Part shown: positions 39,800-49,977 of the stretch, piece after piece
Position numbering within the stretch: the first letter of the stretch is position 1
How the letters are laid out: the number at the start of each line of letters is the position of its first letter
Source: Azophilus sp965214305
GTDB taxonomy: Bacteria > Pseudomonadota > Gammaproteobacteria > Pseudomonadales > Azotimanducaceae
Reading direction: 5' to 3'
Assembly: GCA_965214305.1 (NCBI GenBank)
Contig: OZ243949.1
Span: 1,798,001 to 1,862,000 of the forward strand
DNA length: 64,000 bases
The notes under the pieces: generated by a model
What the model was told of the DNA's origin: nothing
The model's input: only the letters and a program-made list of their open reading frames with translations
Database searches by the model: none
Made by a program: the position numbers and the translations under genes

Positions 39800-41416
39800 A
39801 TGGGCAAAACCACGGGGTTCATGGAATACGTCCGGAACGCCGCGCCCTATCGCGACGCGGCGCAGCGGTTGCTCGATTTCAAGGAAATCTATACCGGCCA
39901 CGATGTCGAGCGGCTCAGCGTCCAGGGCGCAAGATGCATGGATTGCGGTGTGCCTTTTTGCCAATCCGAGGATGGCTGCCCCATCCACAACCTCATTCCC
40001 GAGTGGAACGACCTCATCTATCGGGGCCATTGGCGGGAGGCGCTCGACCGCCTGCACAACACCAATAACTTCCCGGAGTTTACCGGGCGAGTATGCCCCG
40101 CACCCTGCGAGGGGGCTTGCGTACTCGGCATCACCGACCCGGCGGTGGCCATCAAAAATATCGAGATGGCCATTATTGACCGTGGTTTCGAAGAGGGCTG
40201 GGTGGTTCCGGAGCCGCCCGCCACGCGCACGGGGCGGCGCATTGCGGTGATCGGTTCGGGCCCGGCGGGCTTGGCCGCGGCGCAACAATTGAATCGCGCC
40301 GGCCACAGCGTGGTGGTCTACGAACGGGCCGACCGCATCGGCGGCCTGTTGATGTACGGCATCCCGAACATGAAGCTCGACAAAATGGCAGTGGTTGAGC
40401 GACGCCTTGACCTCATGCGTGCCGAGGGTGTTGAGTTTCGCGCCAACGCGCCCGTGGCCGATGGCCGCGACGGCAGCCACGATGTACGCGATTTGGCCAA
40501 GGCGTTCGACGCCCTGTTGCTCGCCACCGGGGCCACCGTGCCGCGCGATCTCCCCATTCCCGGCCGCGGCCTTGATGGCGTCCACTTCGCCATGGACTTC
40601 CTCACCCAAAATACCCGCAGTTTGCTCGACTGCGGCCTTGACGACGGCAACTACATCTCGGCCAAAGACAAAAACGTGATTGTCATCGGCGGCGGTGATA
40701 CCGGCACCGACTGCATCGGCACAGCGCTGCGTCACGGCTGCAGAAGCCTGGTCAATTTCGAGCTCTTTCCACGGCCGCCGGCCACCCGGGCCGCGCACAA
40801 CCCCTGGCCAACCTGGCCGGTGATCTTTCGCGCCGACTACGGCCACGAGGAAGCCAGCGCCAAATTCGGTGCGGACCCCAGGGTCTATCTCATCTCATCC
40901 ATGGAATTCACCGGTAGCCCGGCTCGGCACGAGCCGGTACGCGGCAACGAGGGCGCCGGCACCGCTAAGGCAATAGCCGGCCCAGGCGGGCACGGCTCGC
41001 TATCAGACGGTGTCGCAGCCAGGCAAACGGGTGCCGATGGCGGTGCCTGCGAACATCAGAACCCGATTCACTTAGAAAGTCGTCTAAGCGGCATTCGCAC
41101 GGTGGACGTGGAACTCAAGAACGGCAAGTTTGAAAACGTACCGGGCACCGAGCGGCAGTGGCCGGCCGATCTCGTCCTGCTGGCCATGGGTTTTCTTGGC
41201 CCCGAGCGCGAGGTCTCCGACCCGCTGAATCTCGCCTACGACGAGCGCGGCAACTATCGGGCCGAATACGGCAAGTACCAAACGAATGTCGCCAACGTCT
41301 TTGCCGCCGGTGACTGCCGCCGTGGCCAATCGCTGGTGGTGCGCGCCATCAACGAAGGCCGCGAAGCCGCCCGCGAAATCGACCGGTATCTGATGGGTTC
41401 AACCGAATTGCCCTAG
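39800..41416 (+). CDS. gltD: Glutamate synthase (NADPH) small subunit
   Basis: 538 residues. N-terminal Fe-S ligands CMDCGVPFCQSEDGCPIHN and CPAPCEGACVLG, FAD loop GSGPAGLAAAQQL (about residue 150), NADPH loop GGGDTGTDCIGTAL (about 297), and VLLAMGFLGPE near the end. It feeds electrons from NADPH to GltB. Relatives are ~470-490 residues; the excess is an extra Gly/Ala-rich stretch of ~50 residues after FTGSPA (about 374), described separately. Otherwise intact. Confidence 0.95.
   Translation: MGKTTGFMEYVRNAAPYRDAAQRLLDFKEIYTGHDVERLSVQGARCMDCGVPFCQSEDGCPIHNLIPEWNDLIYRGHWREALDRLHNTNNFPEFTGRVCPAPCEGACVLGITDPAVAIKNIEMAIIDRGFEEGWVVPEPPATRTGRRIAVIGSGPAGLAAAQQLNRAGHSVVVYERADRIGGLLMYGIPNMKLDKMAVVERRLDLMRAEGVEFRANAPVADGRDGSHDVRDLAKAFDALLLATGATVPRDLPIPGRGLDGVHFAMDFLTQNTRSLLDCGLDDGNYISAKDKNVIVIGGGDTGTDCIGTALRHGCRSLVNFELFPRPPATRAAHNPWPTWPVIFRADYGHEEASAKFGADPRVYLISSMEFTGSPARHEPVRGNEGAGTAKAIAGPGGHGSLSDGVAARQTGADGGACEHQNPIHLESRLSGIRTVDVELKNGKFENVPGTERQWPADLVLLAMGFLGPEREVSDPLNLAYDERGNYRAEYGKYQTNVANVFAAGDCRRGQSLVVRAINEGREAAREIDRYLMGSTELP
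40918..41088 (+). other. In-frame insert in gltD bounded by palindromes
   Basis: Homologues go directly from the strand ending at SMEFTG to SGIRTVDVEL. Here ~50 residues lie between. The stretch starts with the palindrome GGCTCGGCACGAGCC (40921-40935) and ends with CTTAGA / TCTAAG (41071-41088). It keeps the frame and has no stop codon. A shorter element, CGGCAYGAGCCGGT, is also seen in the pilM linker near 44857. Confidence 0.5.
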
Positions 41417-41547
41417 GAGCCTCCGCCTTCGGAATTCGCGGCGGCAAAGCCGCTTCCGCTCGCCCCTTTGAACGTTCGATTTCGTCAAGTATGGCTCGAT
41501 ATTCGCCTCAATCGCCCGGCCGACGGAACGGCGAAAGCGAAAACCCC
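41413..41547. repeat. CTAG-ended MITE-like repeat, right end missing
   Basis: Starts CTAGGAGCCTCCGCCTTCGG three bases before the gltD stop codon ends, continues with GCTCGCCCCTTTGAACGTTC and CTCGATATTCGCCTCAATCG, and breaks off after GGCGAAAGCGAAAA. Same orientation as 28546-28712. It fills most of the gap between gltD and the convergent PBP1A gene. Confidence 0.85.
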
Positions 41548-41580
41548 GGGCACAATCCGGTTCCGCTACACATATTCCCT

Positions 41581-44025
<2,445 letters not shown>

Positions 44026-44088
44026 CAAGGGTCGGTTTGCGGCAATCGTTTGGGCTACTTGCCGCGTGGCGGCTCGGAGGTGGTATCG

Positions 44089-45189
44089 ATGGGGCCACTC
44101 ATCGTAAATCGTAAGAGGCTGCTCGGTGTGGACATCGGTTCCGCCGCGGTAAAGGTGCTTGAGCTATCCCGGAAAAACGGACGCTATCGGGTCGAATCCT
44201 GCGCACTCGAACCCCTGCCGCCTGAAGTTGTTGTAGAACGGCAGTTTAGTGATGTTGAGGGGGTTGGTGAAGCCTTAAGGCGTGCCCGAGCCGGTTTGCG
44301 GAAGCGCCAGCCGCCCGCGGCGGTTGCCGTGGGTGGCCCGGCGCTGATCGCCAAGCAGATTGCTCTGGATGCGGCCCTGACCGACAGCGAAATACTTGAT
44401 CGCATCACCAGTGATGCGAGCCGCTACATTCCCTTTCCGCTTGACGAGGTGGCCTTCGATTTTGAGGTTTTGGGGTTGTCGGAACGGCAACCGGAGCAGG
44501 TGGATCTGTTGCTCGTGGCCTGTCGGCGGCGCAGCATCGACAATTTGGGCATCGCCCTGGCCGCCGCTGGTCTCAGGCTTGCGGTGGTGGAGCCGCAAAG
44601 CCAGGCCATCGAGCGAGTATTCCGCCTGTGCGCGCCGCAAATCGAACGCCAAGCCGGCGCCTTGGTGGTGGCGATAGCGGATATCGGCGCAGCCCTTGTC
44701 ACCCTTTGGGTGCTCGTTGACGGCCGGGTGATTTTCAGCCGCGAACAGGCCACCGGCGGCGCACGCCTCGTGCCGCTTCCCTTGTCGGAAGACGCGGGAA
44801 AACATCCCTCAGCGTCAAGCGCATCAGCCCCTCCCGTAGCGATGAACGCAGCCGGGCATGAGCCGGTTGAGGTTCCATCCGAGCCGGCGGCAGGGGCACA
44901 CAACGAGGGTTTGGCGTTTGTCGGCGAGACGGTGCGCGGTCTTTCCCGGTTGTTGCACTATTTCTACTCATCGACCCACTACAGCGATCTCGATCATCTG
45001 CTGTTGATCGGCGATATGGCCACTGTTGCCGGAATGACGGATGAGTTGCGAGACGCGCTTGCGGTGCCCGTGGCGGTGGCGGACCCATTTACCCGCATGA
45101 CGCCTGCTCCGGGTGTTGCTTCCGTGGTGGCCGAAAACGGCCCGGCATTGGCGCTCTGTTGCGGTTTGGCCATGCGGGGTTGGGCATGA
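44089..45189 (+). CDS. pilM: PilM, actin-like type IV pilus assembly protein
   Basis: 366 residues from the ATG at 44089 (GGAGG upstream). The actin/FtsA-like start is KRLLGVDIGSAAVKVLELSR, with ITSDASRYIPFPLDEVAFDF following. PilM binds the PilN N-terminus in the cytoplasm. The region usually reading GG-x-LTQEI... is replaced between GGARLVPLPLSEDAG and LAFVGETVRGL by ~40 Ser/Ala/Pro-rich residues, so part of one subdomain is changed. The last bases overlap pilN. Confidence 0.93.
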   Translation: MGPLIVNRKRLLGVDIGSAAVKVLELSRKNGRYRVESCALEPLPPEVVVERQFSDVEGVGEALRRARAGLRKRQPPAAVAVGGPALIAKQIALDAALTDSEILDRITSDASRYIPFPLDEVAFDFEVLGLSERQPEQVDLLLVACRRRSIDNLGIALAAAGLRLAVVEPQSQAIERVFRLCAPQIERQAGALVVAIADIGAALVTLWVLVDGRVIFSREQATGGARLVPLPLSEDAGKHPSASSASAPPVAMNAAGHEPVEVPSEPAAGAHNEGLAFVGETVRGLSRLLHYFYSSTHYSDLDHLLLIGDMATVAGMTDELRDALAVPVAVADPFTRMTPAPGVASVVAENGPALALCCGLAMRGWA

Positions 45190-45899
45190 TGGCCCTTGAT
45201 GAGATCGGTGCGCCGGATACGGCGACACGCATTAACCTGCTGCCCTGGCGTGACCGGGCGCGGGCGCGGCGCGGCAAAGCCACGGTCGCCGGGCTCTTGG
45301 CGGCCATGGCCCTCGGCATCGCTCTGGTGGCGATGGTTGGCCTGTGGCTGGAAAGGCGGATCGATGCCCGGGAAAACCAAAACCGGCTACTCGAACAGGA
45401 ACTTGCCACCCTTGGTCAACGCCTTGCGGGGGCCCGGGATTTGCGCGAACAAGCCGAGCGCGCGGCGGCGCATGTCGCGCTGATCCGGGAACTCCGCCAG
45501 CTCGGTTTGGGTACGGTGCGCGTGTTGGATGCGTTGGCGCAGACCCTGGTCGAAGGTATCCACTATCGTCGCATCGAGCGGCGGGGTGCGATGCTCGATA
45601 TTGCCGGCATCGCCGAGTCCAACGCTCAGATCGCCGGTTTGATGCGCAATTTCGACGACTCGGCCTGGCTTGCATCGGCCAATCTGAGGCGGCTGCGTGA
45701 AGCTTCGGAAAGGGCTGCGGACGGCCCGGTTGGCAGCGCGTTCGAGATGACTGTTTTGCAGTTGCCGCCGGTGATCGTCGGCGGCGATCCGGGCACTGAG
45801 CAAGCCGGTTCCGTTCAATCCGTGCAAAACACCCCGGCCGATGGCGCGGGCACTACCCAACAAACCCCGCTGGCCGGTGCTGCCGAGAGGGCGTTCTGA
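45186..45899 (+). CDS. pilN: PilN, type IV pilus inner-membrane assembly protein
   Basis: 237 residues, with ATG at 45186 overlapping the pilM stop. The N-terminus has the PilM-binding INLLPWRD motif, then one membrane helix (GLLAAMALGIALVAMVGLWL) and a coiled coil (ENQNRLLEQELATLGQRLAG), then the periplasmic ferredoxin-like domain. It pairs with PilO. The C-terminal ~40 residues after LQLPPVIVGG are Gly/Pro/Thr-rich and longer than usual. Confidence 0.93.
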   Translation: MMALDEIGAPDTATRINLLPWRDRARARRGKATVAGLLAAMALGIALVAMVGLWLERRIDARENQNRLLEQELATLGQRLAGARDLREQAERAAAHVALIRELRQLGLGTVRVLDALAQTLVEGIHYRRIERRGAMLDIAGIAESNAQIAGLMRNFDDSAWLASANLRRLREASERAADGPVGSAFEMTVLQLPPVIVGGDPGTEQAGSVQSVQNTPADGAGTTQQTPLAGAAERAF

Positions 45900-45900
45900 G

Positions 45901-47262
45901 GTGGTTTGGCGAGAGCTTCTGCAGTGGCGGCCGAATGCCCAGTTGGCCGGGGTGGCCATAAGATCCGCCGGTGCTTGGCCAAGCTGGATCAAAGCCGCGG
46001 CGATGACCGCGGTGTTCGCCTTGGCGTTGGGTTGCGGCTATCTCGGCTTTTTATCGAGGATGCAGACGCACTTGGCGGCAGCCGAGCGCCAAGGGGAACA
46101 ACTGCGCCAAGAACTTGCAGGCAACGCGGCCCTAGCCCACCAACTTCCTGATACGGATGGCGGAGCCTTCAGCCTGGGGAGCGCGAGGGGGAACCCCTCG
46201 CAAGAAGATAAGCTCAGCCCGGGGAGCGCGAGGGGGAACCCCTCGCAGGAAGATGTATTGCCTAAGCTTGGCCGTCCTGCTTCCGGATGTTTTGACGTGC
46301 CATCAAGCAAATCGGCAGCCCCGCTGCCTGAACAGATGCCGAACGCGCTCGAGATTCCCGCCCTACTCGAAGCCATTACAAGGGCGGCGGAATCCAACGG
46401 CCTCGTTGTGCGCGGTATCGATCTTTTACCGGAACGATTGTTGGTGCGTTATGGCGAACTGCCGCTGCAAATTTCGGTGCAGGGCGGCTATCACGACATT
46501 GGCGGCTTCGTCAGCGGCCTGGCAGCCATGGCGCGTCTTGTCACGCTGCACGATTTTGACTTGGCGTTGGTTGCGGCCAATGGCTCGTCTGGTGCCGTGC
46601 GCATGGATGTGCGCGCCAAAGCTTATCGCGGCTCGGCACCGCAGTTGTATGCCAAAGCGCCGCCGCTGGACCGCCTATCTCAGCCGCTTTCTGCTGCGCA
46701 CGCCGATACACTTGCCCCGTCCGGCCCTGTTTCCTCCGGGGGCTCTGAGGCGCTGTCGAGTACGCCGGCGGTCTCCTTCTGTGCGCCTGGCCAGGCGGGA
46801 CGGCACCTCGGCACCCTCGCGACGCAAGCCGGTGAGATAGACGGGCCAGGCAAGACGGAGCGCTTCGCTTATCGGGCGGGTGACCGGCGCAGCCCGTTCG
46901 AGCCCTCGGTGTTAGGCGATAGAGTCGCTCGCGGTACGGCTGCCGTGCCTGTCGCGCCGAACCTGGAGCGACCTCGGCAGTACCTCGAACGTTATCCCAT
47001 TGATAGCTTGGCAATGGTGGGCACCCTGTCCGCAGGCGCGGTTCGCTACGCATTGGTTCAAGACGGGCCGGGGCGCGTACACCGCTTGGGCGTCGGTCAC
47101 TATCTGGGTGAAAACCACGGGCGCATTCGGCAAGTAAACCCCTTCGGTATTGATTTGGTGGAAATCGTCTCGGACGGCGCGGGTGGTTGGGTGCAACGTG
47201 CCCGTACTCTGCCCCTGCCATCCTCCTCGATACCGCGCTTGCAAGAGGATGGGCAACGATGA
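45901..47262 (+). CDS. PilO-PilP fusion protein, type IV pilus alignment complex
   Basis: 453 residues from a GTG at 45901 (GAGAGGG upstream). Residues ~1-255 are PilO: membrane helix (AAAMTAVFALALGCGYLGFL), coiled coil, then the periplasmic domain (YGELPLQISVQGGYHDIGGF). Residues ~320-453 are the PilP beta domain (YPIDSLAMVGTL, GLGENHGRIRQV-like and IDLVEIVSDGAGGWVQR). Normal PilP is a separate lipoprotein; here its signal and lipobox are replaced by a linker holding the 103-bp coding repeat, and PilO carries two 45-bp repeats. PilP would be tethered through the PilO helix. Overlaps pilQ by 4 bases. Confidence 0.85.
   Translation: MVWRELLQWRPNAQLAGVAIRSAGAWPSWIKAAAMTAVFALALGCGYLGFLSRMQTHLAAAERQGEQLRQELAGNAALAHQLPDTDGGAFSLGSARGNPSQEDKLSPGSARGNPSQEDVLPKLGRPASGCFDVPSSKSAAPLPEQMPNALEIPALLEAITRAAESNGLVVRGIDLLPERLLVRYGELPLQISVQGGYHDIGGFVSGLAAMARLVTLHDFDLALVAANGSSGAVRMDVRAKAYRGSAPQLYAKAPPLDRLSQPLSAAHADTLAPSGPVSSGGSEALSSTPAVSFCAPGQAGRHLGTLATQAGEIDGPGKTERFAYRAGDRRSPFEPSVLGDRVARGTAAVPVAPNLERPRQYLERYPIDSLAMVGTLSAGAVRYALVQDGPGRVHRLGVGHYLGENHGRIRQVNPFGIDLVEIVSDGAGGWVQRARTLPLPSSSIPRLQEDGQR
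46171..46260 (+). repeat. Two tandem 45-bp palindromic coding repeats in pilO
   Basis: Two units encoding SLGSARGNPSQEDKL and SPGSARGNPSQEDVL. The DNA of each holds the palindrome GCGAGGGG-GAA-CCCCTCGC. The units and the ~16 bases before them are almost identical to those in pilQ at 47454. They lie between the PilO coiled coil and its globular domain. Confidence 0.9.
46735..46837 (+). repeat. 103-bp coding repeat in the PilO-PilP linker (copy 2)
   Basis: Ungapped match to 19734-19836 in polB, in the same reading frame (about 70% equal by hand count). Here it is SGGSEALSSTPAVSFCAPGQ followed by AGRHLGTLATQAGE. It occupies the place where the PilO stop codon and the PilP signal peptide would normally be. 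Confidence 0.75.
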
Positions 47263-48995
47263 CGGCGCTTCTTTACGCGATAGTCGCATTTTTCACGATG
47301 TTCCCCGCAGTGGGCGTTGCGGCGGAGGCGAGTAAGATGACCGCCGACAGCGGCCTGCCTCCGGTGTCGGGCGAGACCTCTAGTAACACCCCCGCAACCC
47401 CGGTACCACCAGCCCGGATATCTCAACAACCTGCAACAGACGCCGGAGCCTTCAGCCCGGGGAGCGCGAGGGGGCACCCCTCGCAAGAAGATAGGCTCAG
47501 CCCGGGGAGCGCGAGGGGGCACCCCTCGCAAGAAGATAGGCTCAGCCCGGGGAGCGCGAGGGGGCACCCCTCGCAAGAAGATAGACTCAGCCCGGGGAGC
47601 GCGAGGGAATACCCCTCGCAAGAAGATAGACTCAGCCCGGCGAGCGCGAGGGGATACCCTGCGCAGGAAGACACACCCGCGACAACAGTTGGTGGGATAT
47701 CCGGACTAGCCCAAACGGGCTCGGCCGACTTTGAGAACGGCAATCTGTCGCTCAACTTCCAAGACATCGAAGTGCGCGCGGCCCTGCAATTGATCGCGGA
47801 TTTCACGGGCCTCAATCTGGTGGCGAGCGACAGGGTTACCGGCCGCATCACCCTGCGCCTCAAGGCTGTGCCTTGGCAGCGGGCGCTGACGCTGATCCTA
47901 AAGATGCGCGGTCTAGACCAGCGCCGCGATGGGGATGTGATATTGATTGCGCCCGCCGAGGAAATTGCGGCACGCGAGCAACTTGAATTGGCGAACCAAC
48001 AGCAATTGGCGGAGCTCGCGCCGCTCGTCAGCGAGTTCATCCAAATTCGCTACGCCAACGCCGCCAACCTGTTGGCGATGTTCGCGGCATCGGGTGGTCA
48101 ACAACCGATGCTCTCCGAACGGGGTGGGGTTATTGTTGATGAGCGCACCAATGCCATCATCCTGACCGACACCGCCGCCAACATCGACGCTTTCCGCCGC
48201 GTCATTCGTCAGTTGGATGTGCCGCAACGCCAGGTACTGATCGAGTCGCGCATCGTCACCACCAACAAGAACTTCTCGGAACAGTTGGGTATTCGCTGGG
48301 GTGGCGGCGCCATCAAGAGCAATGGTTCGTCGCTACTGCGCTACGGCGGCTCGCTGGCCACACTCGCCGGGCTGAACGACTCCGGTGCGGGACCAAACGA
48401 CCGTATCGGGGTTTCGTACCCCGAGGGTCTGGCGGTGGATCTGGGCGTTTCCCGGTCTGGCTCTTCCAGTTTCGGGGTGGGCATCACCGGCGAAGGCTAT
48501 CTGGTTGATTTGGAAATTTCCGCCTTGGCGGCCGAGGGCGACGCGGAGGTGGTTGCCCGCCCGCAGATTGTCACGGCGGACAAATCTCCGGCCGTCATCG
48601 AATCGGGCGTGGAGATCCCCTATCAGGAAGCCACCAGCAGCGGTGCGACATCGACAGCGTTCAAGGATGCGGTGCTCTCCCTACAGGTGACGCCAAGAAT
48701 CACCGCGGACGACCACATCGTCATGTTGCTTGATGTCAAACAAGATACGGTGGGCCAAATCTACAACGGCATTCCATCGGTGAACACCAACCAGATACGA
48801 ACCGAGGTGTTGGTAAACGATGGCCAGACGGTGGTGCTGGGCGGCATTTTTCAAACGATTCGCAACGTCTCGACTGAAAAAACACCGCTCTTGGGTGATG
48901 TGCCGCAACTCGGCCGGCTGTTCCGTCGCCAAAGCGAGCGCGACGATGAGCAGGAACTACTGGTCTTCATCACGCCAAGCATCTTGCGGCAGTAA
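47259..48995 (+). CDS. pilQ: PilQ, type IV pilus secretin, short N-terminus
   Basis: 578 residues; ATG at 47259 overlaps the previous stop. Signal peptide MTALLYAIVAFFTMFPAVGV, then five 15-residue repeats (residues 66-140), then the STN/N0 domain (LSLNFQDIEVRAALQLIADF), an N1 domain (FIQIRYANAANLLAMF to DVPQRQVLIESRIV) and the secretin pore (VVLGGIFQTIRNVSTEKTPL, LGDVPQLGRLFRRQ). Related PilQ proteins are ~680-760 residues with AMIN domains that bind peptidoglycan; none is visible here. It forms the outer-membrane pore for the pilus. Confidence 0.94.
   Translation: MTALLYAIVAFFTMFPAVGVAAEASKMTADSGLPPVSGETSSNTPATPVPPARISQQPATDAGAFSPGSARGHPSQEDRLSPGSARGHPSQEDRLSPGSARGHPSQEDRLSPGSAREYPSQEDRLSPASARGYPAQEDTPATTVGGISGLAQTGSADFENGNLSLNFQDIEVRAALQLIADFTGLNLVASDRVTGRITLRLKAVPWQRALTLILKMRGLDQRRDGDVILIAPAEEIAAREQLELANQQQLAELAPLVSEFIQIRYANAANLLAMFAASGGQQPMLSERGGVIVDERTNAIILTDTAANIDAFRRVIRQLDVPQRQVLIESRIVTTNKNFSEQLGIRWGGGAIKSNGSSLLRYGGSLATLAGLNDSGAGPNDRIGVSYPEGLAVDLGVSRSGSSSFGVGITGEGYLVDLEISALAAEGDAEVVARPQIVTADKSPAVIESGVEIPYQEATSSGATSTAFKDAVLSLQVTPRITADDHIVMLLDVKQDTVGQIYNGIPSVNTNQIRTEVLVNDGQTVVLGGIFQTIRNVSTEKTPLLGDVPQLGRLFRRQSERDDEQELLVFITPSILRQ
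47454..47678 (+). repeat. Five tandem 45-bp palindromic coding repeats in pilQ
   Basis: Five units in frame, consensus SPGSARGHPSQEDRL. The first three are almost identical in DNA, the fourth has GAAT in the loop of the palindrome and the fifth is diverged. Units 1-3 carry GCGAGGGG-GCA-CCCCTCGC, an 8-bp stem with 3-base loop. The tandem pattern allows change in copy number without loss of frame. Confidence 0.95.
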
Positions 48996-49028
48996 CAACA
49001 GTGAAATAAGCAGGCCAGAACCCGAAAA

Positions 49029-49138
49029 GAGTGGGTCTGTGCGGCTTGCCTTGCGGCGCCGTTCAGCTCGTCCCATCCCCTCCCGTACATCAGGAAACCG
49101 GTGCCCAGCGCCGCAAGGGAAGCCGTACAGACCCACTC
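49029..49138. repeat. Long hairpin element between pilQ and aroK, copy 1
   Basis: 110 bases. The arm from GAGTGGGTCTGTGCGGCTTG at 49029 is complementary to the end (reverse complement GAGTGGGTCTGTACGGCTTC) with two mismatches over about 31 bases; the inner part of the stem is CCTTGCGGCGC / GCGCCGCAAGG. The loop, including CTCCCGTACATCAGGAAACC, is shared with copy 2. Both copies together explain most of the 457-base gene-free stretch 48996-49452. Confidence 0.85.
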
Positions 49139-49221
49139 GCCGCCCATTGCCGCGCTCAAAGTCTCAGCAATTTCCCGCCAAGTACACTGATACGCACAAC
49201 AGCCCCGGATGCCCGCGAAAA

Positions 49222-49331
49222 AAGTGTGTCCGCGGGGTTTCCCTTGCGGCGCCGTTCAGCTCGTCCCGCCCCCTCCCGTACATCAGGAAACCGGTGCCCA
49301 GCGCCGCAAGGGAAGCCCCGCGGACACACTC
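49222..49331. repeat. Long hairpin element between pilQ and aroK, copy 2
   Basis: Same size, inner stem and loop as copy 1, in direct orientation. The outer arm is AGTGTGTCCGCGGGGTTTCC and is complementary to its own right arm (reverse complement AGTGTGTCCGCGGGGCTTCC), but differs from the copy 1 arm at several places. So sequence changes in one arm are matched in the other. Confidence 0.85.
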
Positions 49332-49452
49332 GTTGACAACGAGTGCTGTTGTCCCCCTCCATAGAAGCTGGCCCTCATACCTAGCCGACTGCCCACCGCA
49401 AACACCGGCACCCGGAACAAAGTTGGCGGGATATCCGGGTTAGAATCGCGCC

Positions 49453-49977
49453 GTGCAAAAGAATATCTACTTTATCGGGCTGATGGCGGTGGGCAAGAGC
49501 ACCATCGGCCGCCTGCTCGCGCAATCGTTGGGGCGCGAGTTCTTCGACTCGGACCAGGTTATCGAGGAACGTGCCGGTGCGCCGATTGCGTGGATATTCG
49601 ATGTGGAGGGCGAAGCGGGCTTTCGTGACCGCGAGCAAACCGTGATTGATGAGTTAACCCGCAAGCAAGGCATTGTGCTGGCAACCGGCGGCGGCGCGGT
49701 GCTGAGGCCCACCAACCGCAACAATCTGGCGGCGCGTGGTTCTGTGATTCACCTCGACAGTTCCGTGGACCAATTGGTTGCCCGCACCCATCGCGACCGC
49801 AACCGCCCCATATTGCGGGATGGCGACCGGCGGGCAACACTCCAGCGCCTGGTCGATGTGCGCTCGCCGCTTTATGCCGAAATCGCCGATTACCGGTTCG
49901 TCTCCGAAAATCAGGACGCCAAGGCTCTGGCCGCGAAAATCGAGCGGCGATTGCACGAAGATGGGGTTATTGCGTGA
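49453..49977 (+). CDS. aroK: Shikimate kinase
   Basis: 174 residues, GTG start (MQKNIYFIGLMAVGKSTIGR). The P-loop reads GLMAVGKST instead of the common GPMGAGKST; the shikimate site FFDSDQVIEERAG and GGGAVLRPTNR, and the lid Arg in RDRNRPIL, are present. It phosphorylates shikimate. Its stop overlaps the aroB start. A pilQ-aroK-aroB order is typical for gammaproteobacteria, though here two hairpin repeats separate pilQ from aroK. Confidence 0.95.
   Translation: MQKNIYFIGLMAVGKSTIGRLLAQSLGREFFDSDQVIEERAGAPIAWIFDVEGEAGFRDREQTVIDELTRKQGIVLATGGGAVLRPTNRNNLAARGSVIHLDSSVDQLVARTHRDRNRPILRDGDRRATLQRLVDVRSPLYAEIADYRFVSENQDAKALAAKIERRLHEDGVIA

Noticed and set aside
47454..47678. The five 45-bp units in pilQ as a CRISPR array
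   Set aside because: There are no spacers: units are directly joined, in frame and translated. No CRISPR array or cas gene was seen anywhere in the window.
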